64,000 bases of DNA from Lycocorax pyrrhopterus obiensis (Eukaryota > Chordata > Aves > Passeriformes > Paradisaeidae): contig JACSVZ010000001.1 of the NCBI GenBank assembly GCA_014706295.1, positions 82,706,237-82,770,236 of the forward strand, read 5' to 3'. Positions 47,807 through 60,893 of the stretch are shown one piece after another (position 1 is the stretch's first letter; the number at the start of each line of letters is the position of its first letter). Below the pieces are notes generated by a model. That model saw only the letters and a list, made by a program, of their open reading frames with translations, made no database searches and was not told where the DNA came from. The position numbers were made by a program, and so were the translations under genes.

Positions 47807-50800
47807 TTAATCCAATAGTTAAGAAGATGATGAACCAGGTCCCATTATTCATTATTTGTAAGCTTTTGTGGTATTTCTGAATCTGTTCCTTATCCTTCAC
47901 ACTCAAGATTTTTCTTTTTTCATGCATTCTACCTAGTGACAGGAAATTTAAATCATCAATTTGTGAAATAATTTTTCATAGATTTTAGGGTCAAAAGCAC
48001 ACTTAATACATTTTGATATGTGAAGAAAAAAACCCAAACCCCCCAAAACTCCCAAAACATTATTTCATATTCCTTGAAATAGATCCTGTTATTGAGAATT
48101 CAGGGGTGATCAGAACCCTGTTGAGATGGGAGCCAGGAACAAGTGAGAGAAATAGAAAAAAGCAATCCAACAACATTGGATGGACTAGGATGAGGGCCCA
48201 CTTTCCAGAGTGCTAGTTTAAGACCCCAGGTAGGAACGACTTCACAAGAAAATAGGATTTAATTTCCTACAGAAACTAGGTAAAAAGAGGATATCCTGCA
48301 CTTGTCAGTATCTTTATGCATCAAAACCATACCGTAGGCAGCTTAATAGTGCAGGAATTAAGTCAATGGTTCTTAGAAATTTGAAACTTTCTGTGCAGTA
48401 AAGGAGCAGAATAGATATCTACATTGGTCCATACATGGAGAACATTTCTTGTGCCTATAACAGCTAATTTGTGATTTCTTTGAAAGCTAAGAAAGGGCAA
48501 AGGGCTTGTGCTGGATCTTTTAAAATTTTCCTCCTTCCCTAAGGCAGTTCTGACTAGCTGATTCTTGAATCATGAAGGAGACAGTGATCTTGGAGGTGAG
48601 CCAAAAATTATAGACTTTGCTTTAATTTAGTTTGAAAGCCACTGGAGAGAGAATAATGTTGCATCCATCTTACTAAAATCTGATTGCAGGCTTATGATGT
48701 AGAGGCAGCCCATGCTGTAACACACGGTGTTTATATCATTATATTGTATGTGTGTACATTAAGGGAATGATTGGAAAGGTTATTAACAGAACAGTTGCCA
48801 TCTACCTTGGCAGCTGAATTTGCAGAAAATCTTTTTCATATATCACTGCCTTGTTTTTAGAAGAACATTGTGTAACTCATAATTCTAAATATACTGACTG
48901 GAAAAGAACATATTTAAGATTTCTTTTAACTGAGGGGTTTGATTTTTCTTTCTGGAAGTCTGACAACATTTATAGGTGGCCAGATACATGGTCCAGATGA
49001 TATATGTGAAAGCCTCCATATAAAATCAATTACATTGTCAAAAGGCAAACAAACAATATATGGGGAATGGCTTTTCTTAAAGAGTAATATATACCAGAAG
49101 AATTAGAAAGATAATATCTGGAATAGATGGTAAACAATCACACTGAATGAATCTCATGGCCAAAATCCAACCTAACTATTGAGAACAGTAGAAGTATGAG
49201 GAAAATTCCTCCACAGGCTGTTCCTCAGTCTGTTATGATCTAGTCAGATGCTTCCTATTTGTCTTTAACTAGGGTTAGATTTTTTTTTAACCTTTTCGTC
49301 CTGAGATAGATTTCTTCTAACTTCCTATTTGACATTACAGGTAGTAGGAGGAAGAATAGAGATACTGCCAAAACCAAGGTGCAAAATCATAGTGGAGGGA
49401 CTGTGATAATCTAGGAAATTTCCTTACCTCAGTGAAGATAGTTACAGCAGGCAAATCAGTTGTCCAAGGTTGCAATTCTGGAGTGCATAATGCAAGCATA
49501 TACAAGCTGTAGTTGATCACACATGGCAGAATCACAGAACATATTCACCTTTCCCTGATTTGAATTTATAGAAATCTGTTCTCCATATCTTAATTCTGCT
49601 GTGTAAGATAGGTAATAAAATGACAGCTAGTTATTAGTAGTTATTTCTTAGGCTAAAACATATTGTTTATGAAGATACACACAGAGCATCTTCACCTAAG
49701 GACCTCATGTAAAGACGGAGTTGGTTTCACTATTGGGTAGTCTGTTCAGACTGTGAATTACTCATTCCTCAGATGAAATAACCAGCTGTGTGTCTCCAAC
49801 CTATAGCCCTTTATCATGATAAGTTCTTGCTAGGGAAAACCTTCTCTTCCCAGGCATTGTTCTAATCTTTATTTCGGCGAAACCAAAGAGCTTTAGTTCT
49901 CCTGTCACTTCTGTAAAGTGGCTTTTCCAGATGCTGAGGTTTTCTTATAGTCTTTGTATAAATCTTTCTACTTTTGTCAAATTCATTTTTAAGAACATGT
50001 CCCCTTTTTCTTAGGGAAATTGGTATTCCATTTACTTCTTCCCCTTGGAAAACGTTTTCCATAGATCAGTGTACAAAGTGATATTTCTTACCTTATTAGC
50101 AAACCAATACAGTAGTGGCCCGTAAACATATACGGTTTATTTTTCTCTTTAGAGTTATCTCTCTCCCTCTTGTCATAACTTCTGCCTACCTGGCTTACAA
50201 TGTCACCCTCCTCAAGGTTCGGTGGGTTTTTTTCAACTTTCCACTGTTTCTTTTCTGGTTGCACTAATTCTTCTACTCCTAGTTAGGTTTGATTTTTTTT
50301 TTCCTCTTATCACTCCCTGGTGAAAATAAGATTACCAAGCAGTTCAGGTAAATAATTTTATAAATAATATAGGATGCACTGATATGGAAATTTCTAAAAC
50401 TTTTGGTTCATGTGACCCTGACTATCAACCAATGCAGACTGAGACCTGGCTAAAATAAAGGCCATCAAAATTGCACACTATTTTAAAGTTCTTTCACCTG
50501 GAGAATCCGGGCTTAGTCTGGATGTATTCTAAAGTTCAGGCCTTAAAGTCCAGATTATACTTTTAAAAGATCTTAGTCTAACTAGATATATTTTTCAACA
50601 AGTCCACATTCTTAAAGCCTCGAGTATGACAGTTCAATTTGCAGATTTGGCATTTTGCAAACAATGGGACATTTTTTCACATTCAAGCAAAGCATTGAAG
50701 GTGAAAGGTAAACTGAAAATCTTCCTCTATTTTACCTTCAACAAGCTTCATACCTGGCTCCAGTCTCAATTACATTAGGATAGGGTTCTTGAACACAGTA

Positions 50801-53800
50801 TCAGTTGCACTTGAAGGGTCCAGCACCATCTCCCATCCACCTTCTCTCCATCAGGTTGCCTCGAATATGGTTCTTGTAAGCAAGATGAGTGAGCAGTCAG
50901 GGAGGATGTGGACATGCTCTTGATGGTCTTCCCCAACTTCCAGAAAGTATTGTAGGTGTCTGTGATCTGAGAGCACTGCTGAACAGGCAGCAGAGATGCA
51001 TCCTGACAGCAAGTGAGTGAAGCTACATTTAGTCATGAAAAAGGAGCAAAAGCTAGACATTTGGAAAGGCATCTTATACCTTTGTTGATGGAGGAAAAGC
51101 TGTGAGTGTCAGCTCCTTTCCCATTTCCATATTGGCTTTGCATCTCAGAGAATTTAATCACAGGTTTCCAAAGAAGTCCAGGGAGGAAAACAAGCAAAAA
51201 CATGTAGGTGCTACTCATTTGTTTTTCATGAGTAGAACAGAACTTCAGATTGTGTTTGATAGGTAAGCAAGTTTTTCCTTTTTCTTCCATCTTTACCACA
51301 CAAAAATACAGGACTCAAATCCTTTTCACATTAGCAGAGGCTTTCAAAAAGATTAGGATATGTGCCCAAAATAGAACTGTGAGAGAGTACGTATTGTCTT
51401 TCCAATATAAGCTTTTCATACGTCTTCAGTCATGGTTATATATAAAAATGGTTTCTTTGGTTTTTTTCCTTTCAGCAGCACTGTGGGATGTGAAGTTACC
51501 TTGCTCATTTTCATGCATATGCAAAAAGACAAGCAATTTGTCTGACCTATTTCTTTTCCTAAAGGGGAAATATGAGACAAACTCAAATTTGAGAGGTCTA
51601 AAAAAAGGTTAAAGTTGGATCAGATGCTCTCTTTCCCTAGCTTAAATATCTGCCTTAAAAGCCCACTGTACAGGATATTTCAATGCTCAGCTTCTTATTT
51701 TGGCACGTTCATGCCTACTGAAAAGAAAGCGATAAATAGACGGTCTGTGTCTTACTGGCTACGGGGCTGAAGATTTTGTTAACTCAGAATTTCTATGGAG
51801 GAGTTTTTGTATTTTTTTCTTAAATCTAAAGGTATTTATGCAAAGCATGTCTGTCATCACACTTAAGTGGTCCAGAATGAAACTGCTGGTGCATCATGCA
51901 TTCAGAGATCTCAACCTTATGTGTTTTGCATAGAGGACAGACTGCTGCAATGACTGGGACAGCCTAGGAGTGTAGTATCTGATTCGACTGAGCTGTGTAA
52001 GCTTTATAGTTGTAACAACATCCTGCCATGGAGTTTTATTGAGAAGCGAAAGTTGCTTGACCTGTAGACTTACTAATTGCCCATTTCCTCCAGCCTGTGG
52101 AGAAGTGACATGCAAATAGGTCAGGCACAGGAGACAAGGTGCTGAGAAGAGCCTCAATCACTCGTGGTCAGTTATGCCCATGTCAGGCTAATGGTGAAGC
52201 CTCTCCAATTGCATGTGATGGCATGTTCATCACACTCAGCCACATTAGGAGATGTGGTGTCATCTACTCTGTGCTGTGGACCTGCATTTGCTGCCTGATT
52301 AATTCGTGTCTCTGTGGTTGGAAACACAGTACTATTTCTTCTAGCCCCCTTCAAGAGTGGCAGTCAAATCAAATCACCCAAACCAGAAAATTCAGCCTGA
52401 GAATAGTTGGTATAGAGAGCAAGACAGTGGAGTGGCTACCGGAGGAGGGAGTTTGGGATGGTTTACGTGGAAGTGAGAGCCATTTGCGTGCTCTTCTGGA
52501 CTACCTGTGTGGCCCAGATGAAATTGTAGATTTCATGTCAATGTCTTACAATGGAGAGACTGGTTCAAATACACCATTGGGCTGTACCATTACAGTATTG
52601 TCCTCAAATTGATCAGTCCATTGGGAATGTCACATGGGGCACAACACTCTGGAGCTAGCATCTCAACACGACAGGCTGGATCAGAACTACTTTGTGTGTG
52701 CCTGCAGTCCCATTTGTAGTCTGGTGGGGACATGCCTTCAGCCATCTGCAAGGGGCCTGCTTAATGATTTTATAATGGTTTGGCATTTTGTAGGCTGAGC
52801 ATTGGCACACATGGGCGTCTTTGAAGCATTTGCTCCGAACACCCACATCTCAAGTGTGATGGAAGTGTTGTGAGGAGCAATACTTTGGAGAGCAGGGACA
52901 CTCAGACACTACTTGCAATGTGGGGCAGACAAACTCACAGACATGTAGTTTGCATGCATGTTTCTGCTACCAAACACACAGGGGATTGTGCCCTTAGAGA
53001 AGGTGCTCTGAAACAATATCAAGGAAAAAGTATCTTGTTTGACATAGCTCTCCTGGAAGGCAGAAAGACAGAGAGCACTAGGAACATGGGAAACTGAAAG
53101 CTGTAAGGCTGGTTCCTATTTCTCTTTTACACAAAAGCTTTTATCTGATTCTGTTTTTTTCTCCTCTCGAACAGTTGGTAGAGTGGGTGTTACATCCAAC
53201 ACCTCCGTGTGACAAATCTCAGCCTACAAAATACTGACACGTTACATTTCATTAACCATATGGGACCTAATTATGCTGCCAGCTAAAATACAGGTGCAAG
53301 TGCTAAAGGATCTGTTTGCTATATATGCATGGGCCTATAGAACTTTACAGTATGTTTGCCTACACAAATCAGGGAGTTCACTTGACATTTGCAATATGGA
53401 TGGCTTCGTCGAGCTGTATAGAACCTAAGTTTTAACATCTAACTGAAATAAAACGTAAGTTTTTACTCACAGGATTAAAGGGTTTGGAGGAGAAGGGGCA
53501 GCATCTCTGAGTGTGTACCAAAAAATAAAAGAAATTGTCAGTCTTCCCAGAAAGTAGCACTTCAGCATTTTGCAGTCATGTCCATAAAGAAAACTGGCCA
53601 AAGGTAGCCAGAGTCCTTAAAAGAGCAGAGCATTGACATCCTGTGTCTACAGACAATCTGGAACAAAGCGGCCCAGATTTGGCAGTGCTCTCCCTGCCCT
53701 GTCTGTCCTGCTGAGATGTTGGCTCAAAGACATGAGCACAACATAATGCCACTTGCAGCAATTTTGTCACAGATTGTTTTATCAGGTGGGCTGTGGAAGG

Positions 53801-56800
53801 GCAGGAGTGAACTCTGTGCAGATTGGATATGAGTGCTAAGAGGGCTCTTAGCAAGAGGAAGAAGAATATCAAAGGTCTAGGTGAAGGAGAAGCACAAGCA
53901 CGGGATTAAGAGAAACAAATTGCAGAAATAGCAATGGCTCTTAAAACAATTGCTTCACTGATACATTTTGTAGACATGAGTGCTTAATACACCATAGTTC
54001 CTGTTCAGAAAATGCCATCTACCAGCCCTGAGATGCTTCATGGAGTTAATATAATTTTATTACTAGGAAACCAAAGGCCTGAAGGATGGCATGCTGTACT
54101 GGAGGACAACAATTTCAGCTATCTTGTTTCCCAGACCTCTGTTCTTCCTCGAACTAGGCTGTCTTTCATGGCTGATGGTCATGACCTGTTACTATACAGG
54201 AGGTGCCACACTGTGTCCTTCAACTGTTGTATGTGTAAATTCAGTGGGGAACACAAGGCCTGAAGTTGTTCTTCTGATGAGAAGTGAAAATGCAGCTAGG
54301 TGGTCTCTGTATTTCTGAAGATATAGTTAAATTTCAAGCTAAAGCAAACTATGGAATATAGCAGTAACTCAAAACGGTGTTTGCATTTATAAGCAGTTGA
54401 TTTGTCCTAAATATGTCAAGTAGAAATGACTGAATTTTGCTTTATAAAATGACTCTTCAAATCAATCATGACTCTTCAAAACTTCTCATAAGCTGATGGC
54501 TTCTCTCTGGCAAGATGTGTCATTTTGATATGATCATGGTAGAGCTGCTACTAGCTTCATTGAAAAAGCAAGAAATTAGTAATTACTTCACAATGTCGTA
54601 GAGGTATTTATGAAAAAGTCATATCTAAATATGGTACTATCTGAGAGATTTTTGTGTGTAATTGTTCTCTGCATTAGTGTGAAAACATTTTTTTATAACT
54701 TTTTCCTTCTATTTTTTCTGTGGAAAACAGATAAATATTTTGTAGTGACAGGAGAGGATCTTTTTTTTAATGGAAAATGTTTTCCAAAATGTCAAGAATG
54801 GGTGTTTGTGCATTTTCATTTTCTGTTGGCAGAATTTGCTGTAGTCTTATCACCTGCAGCCCACAATTCTGGACATTCAAAGGTGAGACATAATATACCC
54901 AGTGGCTATTTTTGCTGTCCTCTAAAAATAGCAACAGTGAATTTGAAGTGAAACTATTTTGTTAATCTTCATCAATATGCGAGAAGATGCTCTGACTTCA
55001 AAGATCAGCACTTTGCCATGCATGCAAAATTTGCTGGATAATTAGACTGATTGCTTTGGGTTTAAATATAATTTAAAAAGTATTTGGGGCAATGTAGCAA
55101 GTAATTACATATCTCAGTGGCACAGGGAGTTGGTCAGATTGTGAAGATGATCTATTTATGGACTTTGTTTGAAATATGCTATGTATAAAATGTATTATTC
55201 TAAGGTCCATAGTGAGGTTTTTGACTCAGTATAATCTTTGCAACTGAAAAGTCTACGAAAAGTTACCAAGTGACACTTTCTGATGGGAAAGATCTTGTAA
55301 GAAAGGATATTTACTGCTCTCTTTCTAATCACATACTGCTTAAAGTTTTGAACTGTTTACAAAATTTTCACAGTTTACAATCAATAACTATTTACCAATT
55401 ACGTATGAACTATATATTAGCTAGATGCCTCACGTTTCTAATAGAAAGTCAGTAGTAGCAAAACATCCAGTCCTGCAGTTGAAAAAGTATCAAGCACAGT
55501 TGCCAGATCTATCTATGAATAAAAGAGCTGTGGACAAAGCATGCCTTGGGTGCTCAGACTAATTTTCCGTTTGAGTTACATTGCCTTGACTCAGTGCTGT
55601 GCTTGTATGGTGTCCTGTCCTGTATTTCTTCACCACACCATTAGCGAACATGTGCATTGCCAGTTTGTTCAACAGGAACATGAGGATTTCTCTCACAGGC
55701 GAAGAGCTGTTTTGGTTTTGTTTTTCCTACCACTGTCTTTGCATATTGCTGTGATTCTGTTGTCTACTTATTTGCACTGGAAGCTTTTCCTCTCTTTTGT
55801 TATGCATCTGAATAGCATATAGCATCCAGGTACCATCACCTTAGCTGGTGCTCATATACCTCATTATAAGTAATTTGCAAAAAGAATTACCATTCCCAAA
55901 CAGTAGCACTTGCAATCATGACTTACTTTACTGTTAAAGCCTGAGTCCTTTTCTTTCATCAACATTTTTATTTCTGTAGTCCAGAGAGTGCAAAGGAATT
56001 GGACTAAAAGTGATGGCAGTTTCAATCCATCACGTACACTGCAGGGTTCTGGTTCAGCAAGTGCTCTGAACCCTTTTGCTATTTTCACTCTGAACAAGTC
56101 AACAGTCTAAGGAACCGCAAATCAAAAAGCATCCTTTTCTAATAAACAATAGACTTTCTGAATCTATGTTTGACAAATTTTTAATATTATCTGTTAGAAC
56201 AAGAACAAGAACAGTTCCTGCTGATGAAGGAATGGCCTGCTTGCCTTAATTACATGTTTCCTCAAGTACTCTTATTGTGGGTGGCAATCAGTTTATGCAT
56301 TTTCCTCCCCGCAATACTTTTCTCTGAGCAAAACCACTTGACTCTTTGGTCTTGATTGAAGCAGAAACAGCTATATTATTGTAAATTCTGTAAAATCAGC
56401 ACCTTGGAACAAACTTTTTGTTGGGGAATACTGTTGGCTACTGAAATCCTGGTTCTGCATATTTGTGCAGTTGATGCAAAACATGGTAGTTGTAACATGC
56501 TGGTGGCTCAAAATTGTATCTGAAAATTATAACCACGTGGAACTTTAGACACTATTCCAGTTCTGATGTCAACACCTTATGTTGCTCATATTTCTTAGAC
56601 TGATTGTAGACTTTTTGAAACGGATTAACCTGCAGTTGTTTGGAACAGGAAATTGAATCTCCCTGAGCATGCGCGTATCAGAAAATAAAAAAGACCAATG
56701 GCTGTGCTTAGGCACTGCACTTCCTAACTGTTAACTCATCCCCTGCTTCACTTATGGACTGTTGCAATGACCCCTGTCCAAAGCAAAGCAGCCGCAATGA

Positions 56801-59800
56801 AGGCCAGAGCTAAGCAGTGCATGCAGACTAATTTACATTACTTGTCCTCGTTCTGTCCATTCTCCCGTTGTGCAGAAGCCCCTGTGTAAACAAAAAAAGG
56901 CAGCGTTCTTCTTGAGAGCTTTACAAGAGTAAATGTCATGGAATTCTGATTTTTCGGTTGCTGTACCAGAATAATCTTAATTTGCTTTTTCTTGAAAAGC
57001 TGGTTAAATCTGATCGTACCAGACCTGCATATTTTGAATACTTTGTGATTCATGCTGTCTCCAACTGCGCCTGGAAATTATTTGGGACAGTTCAGGCAAA
57101 AATGATTCCAGGGACTATTACAGCAATTTAATGTTGCAGAGAATAATGTTTCACCACTAGTGAATGTTCTCTGATGATGAATATACCGGTATAAATGTTA
57201 CCTTTTTTTCTGATAAATACCTTTCTTAACCTTCAGCCATATATGAAACAAAGCAGTTATGAGTAAAAGCGCAAACACAGGTTTATATTCCACTTGAATC
57301 TTTGCATACTCCTCTTTGTTTTTCAAGGATCTTTATTTCTTTTCAGCTCTCTTCAGCATGTTGAGATATTTAATAGCTGAAAATGTATTATTATTAAATG
57401 TGCTTTATTTTATTGGAGTGAATAATGAGGCACTAAAAAATGCTGTGAGCTTACTCACTTCTAATTAAATGAATATATTTTGTATAAACATTATCTTTTA
57501 TTGAAAGAGGGCTCATTTCAGAGGAAAAGGTGTTTGAGAAATTAAGAAAGATAATGAATTATATAAATTAGACTACTCAGGATCAAACAGTTGAATACAA
57601 AGAAGAGGCAATAACAAAAATGGTGATTATGATTCTATGGTTCTGACTTTCTTATGCCAGTTAATGATATCTGTTGGAATGGGATCTACCGGTAATGGAT
57701 TTTCCCACTGGGAACGGAGGGAAGAGCTATGAAACACTGAAGGAATTTTATTTAGCTAATGTATCATGGATAGCCAAAATAATAATGAAGTAAAAATTGT
57801 AAAAGTCAAGATGAATTAAGTCTCAAAAAGTAAATAAAACCAGATCGCTAAAGTCTACTGTTCCTGTCTGCAAAGTTATGAAGAAGAACAAGAACAGATT
57901 GAGTCAACATTAAAAGTAATTCAGCCTTGGTCCTAGGCCAAAACAAACATTTCTTGGCATAAAAGTGGTAGAAAAGATGACTCTATTTCATTTTTTCAGG
58001 CTGCTAACTAAATTGTCCCAAAGACCCTGTTCACACAACGGAGAGTCACTTCTGAGGGGTGATTCACCCCTCTGTTTCATTTAACTGTTCGTTAGTGATC
58101 TTGGATTACTGCCTTCCTAATTCAGGTAGTTCAGATAAATATTTAAAATTATGTGTGCTGAATAACAGACTTAATAAAGATGAAGACTGTAGAATATGAA
58201 GGCAAAGGCAAATTGATTGGCAGGAAGAGAATATGGAAGTGGAAATGACCACAACTGAAGTGGAAGGACAACTCTTCAGTAAAATTAAAGGCACTGTCAG
58301 ATAATTTTGGTCTCAAAGGATTAAGACTTGTTATTGGAAAAATAATAAATCTGGCAGCAGGGTCTCTTCTAGAGGGACTTTTAGACCATCTTTTGGGTGT
58401 TTCTTAAAGAAAGAATTGTTTCAGGGCTGGCACTGTAATACTGGAGAATAACACGCGCAATGGATATGCTTTAATGCATGTTTGTGTGAGTGAAATTATT
58501 TCATTATCCACAGATCACGTCTCTGCGTTATGTTTACTTTCAAGCAAGCTTTGAAGAGAAGGATATGGAAGTAAATGTAAGAGCCCAGATATGTGTCACC
58601 TTTTTTTCCCAGGGATCATTGATTTTATTTTATTTGTTTTGATATGGTTTAGACACCCTCTGTTGAGGCTTGTTAAGTGCTGATATAGTGCTGCAGAGCA
58701 AACTAGAATCAGGGTTTGGGTTTCATAGTAACTGGAAACTACTGTGAAACGGAGGTGGGCAGGAAAGTGGCTGAAATGGAAAAAAAAGGTATGAAATTGC
58801 ATAAGGTTATTGTCAGAAGTCTTCATTGATTAGCACCGGGGCTAGTTTCATGTAATGCTTTTGTAACTGATGTAAGCATGATTAGTTAATTCCCTGGGAT
58901 TTTCTAATGATGGAAAAAATATTAACCAATAGAAAGGAAAAAAAAGAGCAATTATACAAGAACTGGGTGGTTTCGGAGACAGGCTAAAAGAAACTGAACC
59001 AGGCACATAAAATCTTCTCTGTGTTTAGGTATCGAATCTAAATAGCCCAACCAGGACTATAGTCATCCTAAGTTCTGTCTGTGTATCAGTAAGAAATTCT
59101 GAAACCTTTCAGGGGAGGTTCAAATTTTTAAGTGGCTTACAGAGAAGTTCTGAGGTGTGTACTGATCTCTATTGACTAATTGTGAAGCCTAGTGTGATGA
59201 AGTTCCTGTCTTGCCTGCCACAAATGCTCCTTTTTCCTTGCTGATTAATGTTCATTTCTGCTGTTCCCCAGGACCTCAGCACTTAGGAAGAGAGGGTGCA
59301 GGAGAAAAGAGAAGCCAATATGATAAAGATATGAAAAAGGCAAATGGAATACTGGAGGGGTATTTTCAGAAAAATAGTATATTATTTGTCCTGATGTAAA
59401 GAATTCTGTAAATTATCATCTGATTGTTGAAGTCTGGGGGTCATTAATGTCTGGGGAAAAGAGAATCAAAGTGGGGACAGCTGTGGAGAAGAGTTATTAG
59501 TGCAATCTGAAGAGCCTGTCACGAAACAGAAGCCCGAAAGATTTGTCTTTATTTAGTGCATGAAAATGAAGCCTTAATAATACCATTAATGTTTTTAAAT
59601 ACAGCACGTTGAATGGTTGCTAGGTCTGAAAGAAAAATGCTAAATAAATCCAGGCTGAGTATTAAAAGGATTTCCAGCTCTCAGGTGAATGTGGCCTAGA
59701 ATAACCCCATAATGGATAAACTTTTTGTCCAGACTGCAGCTGGTTTTGAGTTACAGTGCATGCCTGATCTTCAGCAGTATGTCTATATGTATTTTGAAAG

Positions 59801-60434
59801 AAACAACTACATGGAGGTGCATCTGAAAGCATACACCCAGAGTATTTGAAAGGAAGAGCTAGGAGAAGAAGATGCATATAAAAAGATTGGCACATTTTTT
59901 CTTGATGAAGACAGCAGTAGAATGAATTTTCAGATTACCTTATTTTTACTTCCCAGAGAAAAAAACCACTGGCATTAATGATGATTGAAATGGGCTGAGC
60001 TACATGGCTGTAAGTGGGAGAAGAGCAGATATTTATAAACTGGATAAAAACCCTGATAAATGAAACTGAGGATATAGAGCCTGATGTTAAAATCTGTACC
60101 ATCATTCAAATAAACCAATAGCTATGCCATGTTCAAGTTAGATAAAGAGGCCAGAAAAAATGGCCTAAAATTCAATAAAGAGGTAATTCCTCTTAAACAG
60201 AGGTAATTTCTGCGTCTTGTTCTTCATTCTCCTGTCCCCTTCTCTTTCTATACTCCAGCGTGCAATAACAAAAGAAAGTAGGATTGAATGGAAGGTAGTT
60301 TTGGACATAGGAGGAACCAAAAAATTCGAAAGGAGTAATTTAATAGATTTTGGGCTGCCTAGTATGCTAATTACAATTTGGAGGAAAAAAAACAATTGAT
60401 CAATAAAGTTTTCTCAGTATAGGAATAGTTAGGA

Positions 60435-60530
60435 GGGAAGGAAGGAAGGAAGGAAGGAAGGAAGGAAGGAAGGAAGGAAGGAAGGAAGGAAGGAAGGAAG
60501 GAAGGAAGGAAGGAAGGAAGGAAGGAGGGA
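60435..60530. repeat. (GGAA)n microsatellite
   Basis: About 23 consecutive GGAA/AAGG tetranucleotide units, nearly perfect. This is the longest simple repeat in the window and probably length-polymorphic. Confidence 0.97.
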
Positions 60531-60732
60531 GATCTGAGTTATATCTCAGTGTATTCCTAATGTTAGGAGAGAGACTGGATTTTTTACACACGCTGCAGAA
60601 TTCTTGAAGGCTGGTTCTGCGCTGGGATAACTTCAAAGCTGGATGTTCTCTTATTCAGAGGGGATCACAAGTGTTAACAAGGGGAACTATTGATATATTT
60701 GGGGATTTTAACAAGAGGATGGTAAATCTTGC

Positions 60733-60893
60733 AACAAGTTTCCCAGATGGGCTGTAAAATCTTCATCCTTGGAGGTATTCAGAGGTTGACTGGAAAAGGT
60801 CCTGAGCAACCTGATTTAAGTTACTCCTTCTTGGAACAAGGGGTTGGACCGGAAGACCTCCAGACACTTTTTCTAACTTCATTTATTCTCTGG
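60733..60893 (+). mobile_element. CR1 LINE 3'-end fragment
   Basis: The segments ATCCTTGGAGGTATTCAGAG, GACTGGAAAAGGTCCTGAGC, GGGGTTGGACCGGAAGACCT and a final AACTTCATTTATTCTCTGG follow the order of the CR1 3' end on the plus strand. It is 5'-truncated and diverged. Confidence 0.8.

Noticed and set aside
49525..49560. CAGAATCACAGAAC, CR1-tail-like
   Set aside because: As above, the flanking sequence does not continue as CR1.
52139..52612. 157-codon open frame in the GRM5 intron
   Set aside because: No known domain, no splice or promoter support; probably chance.
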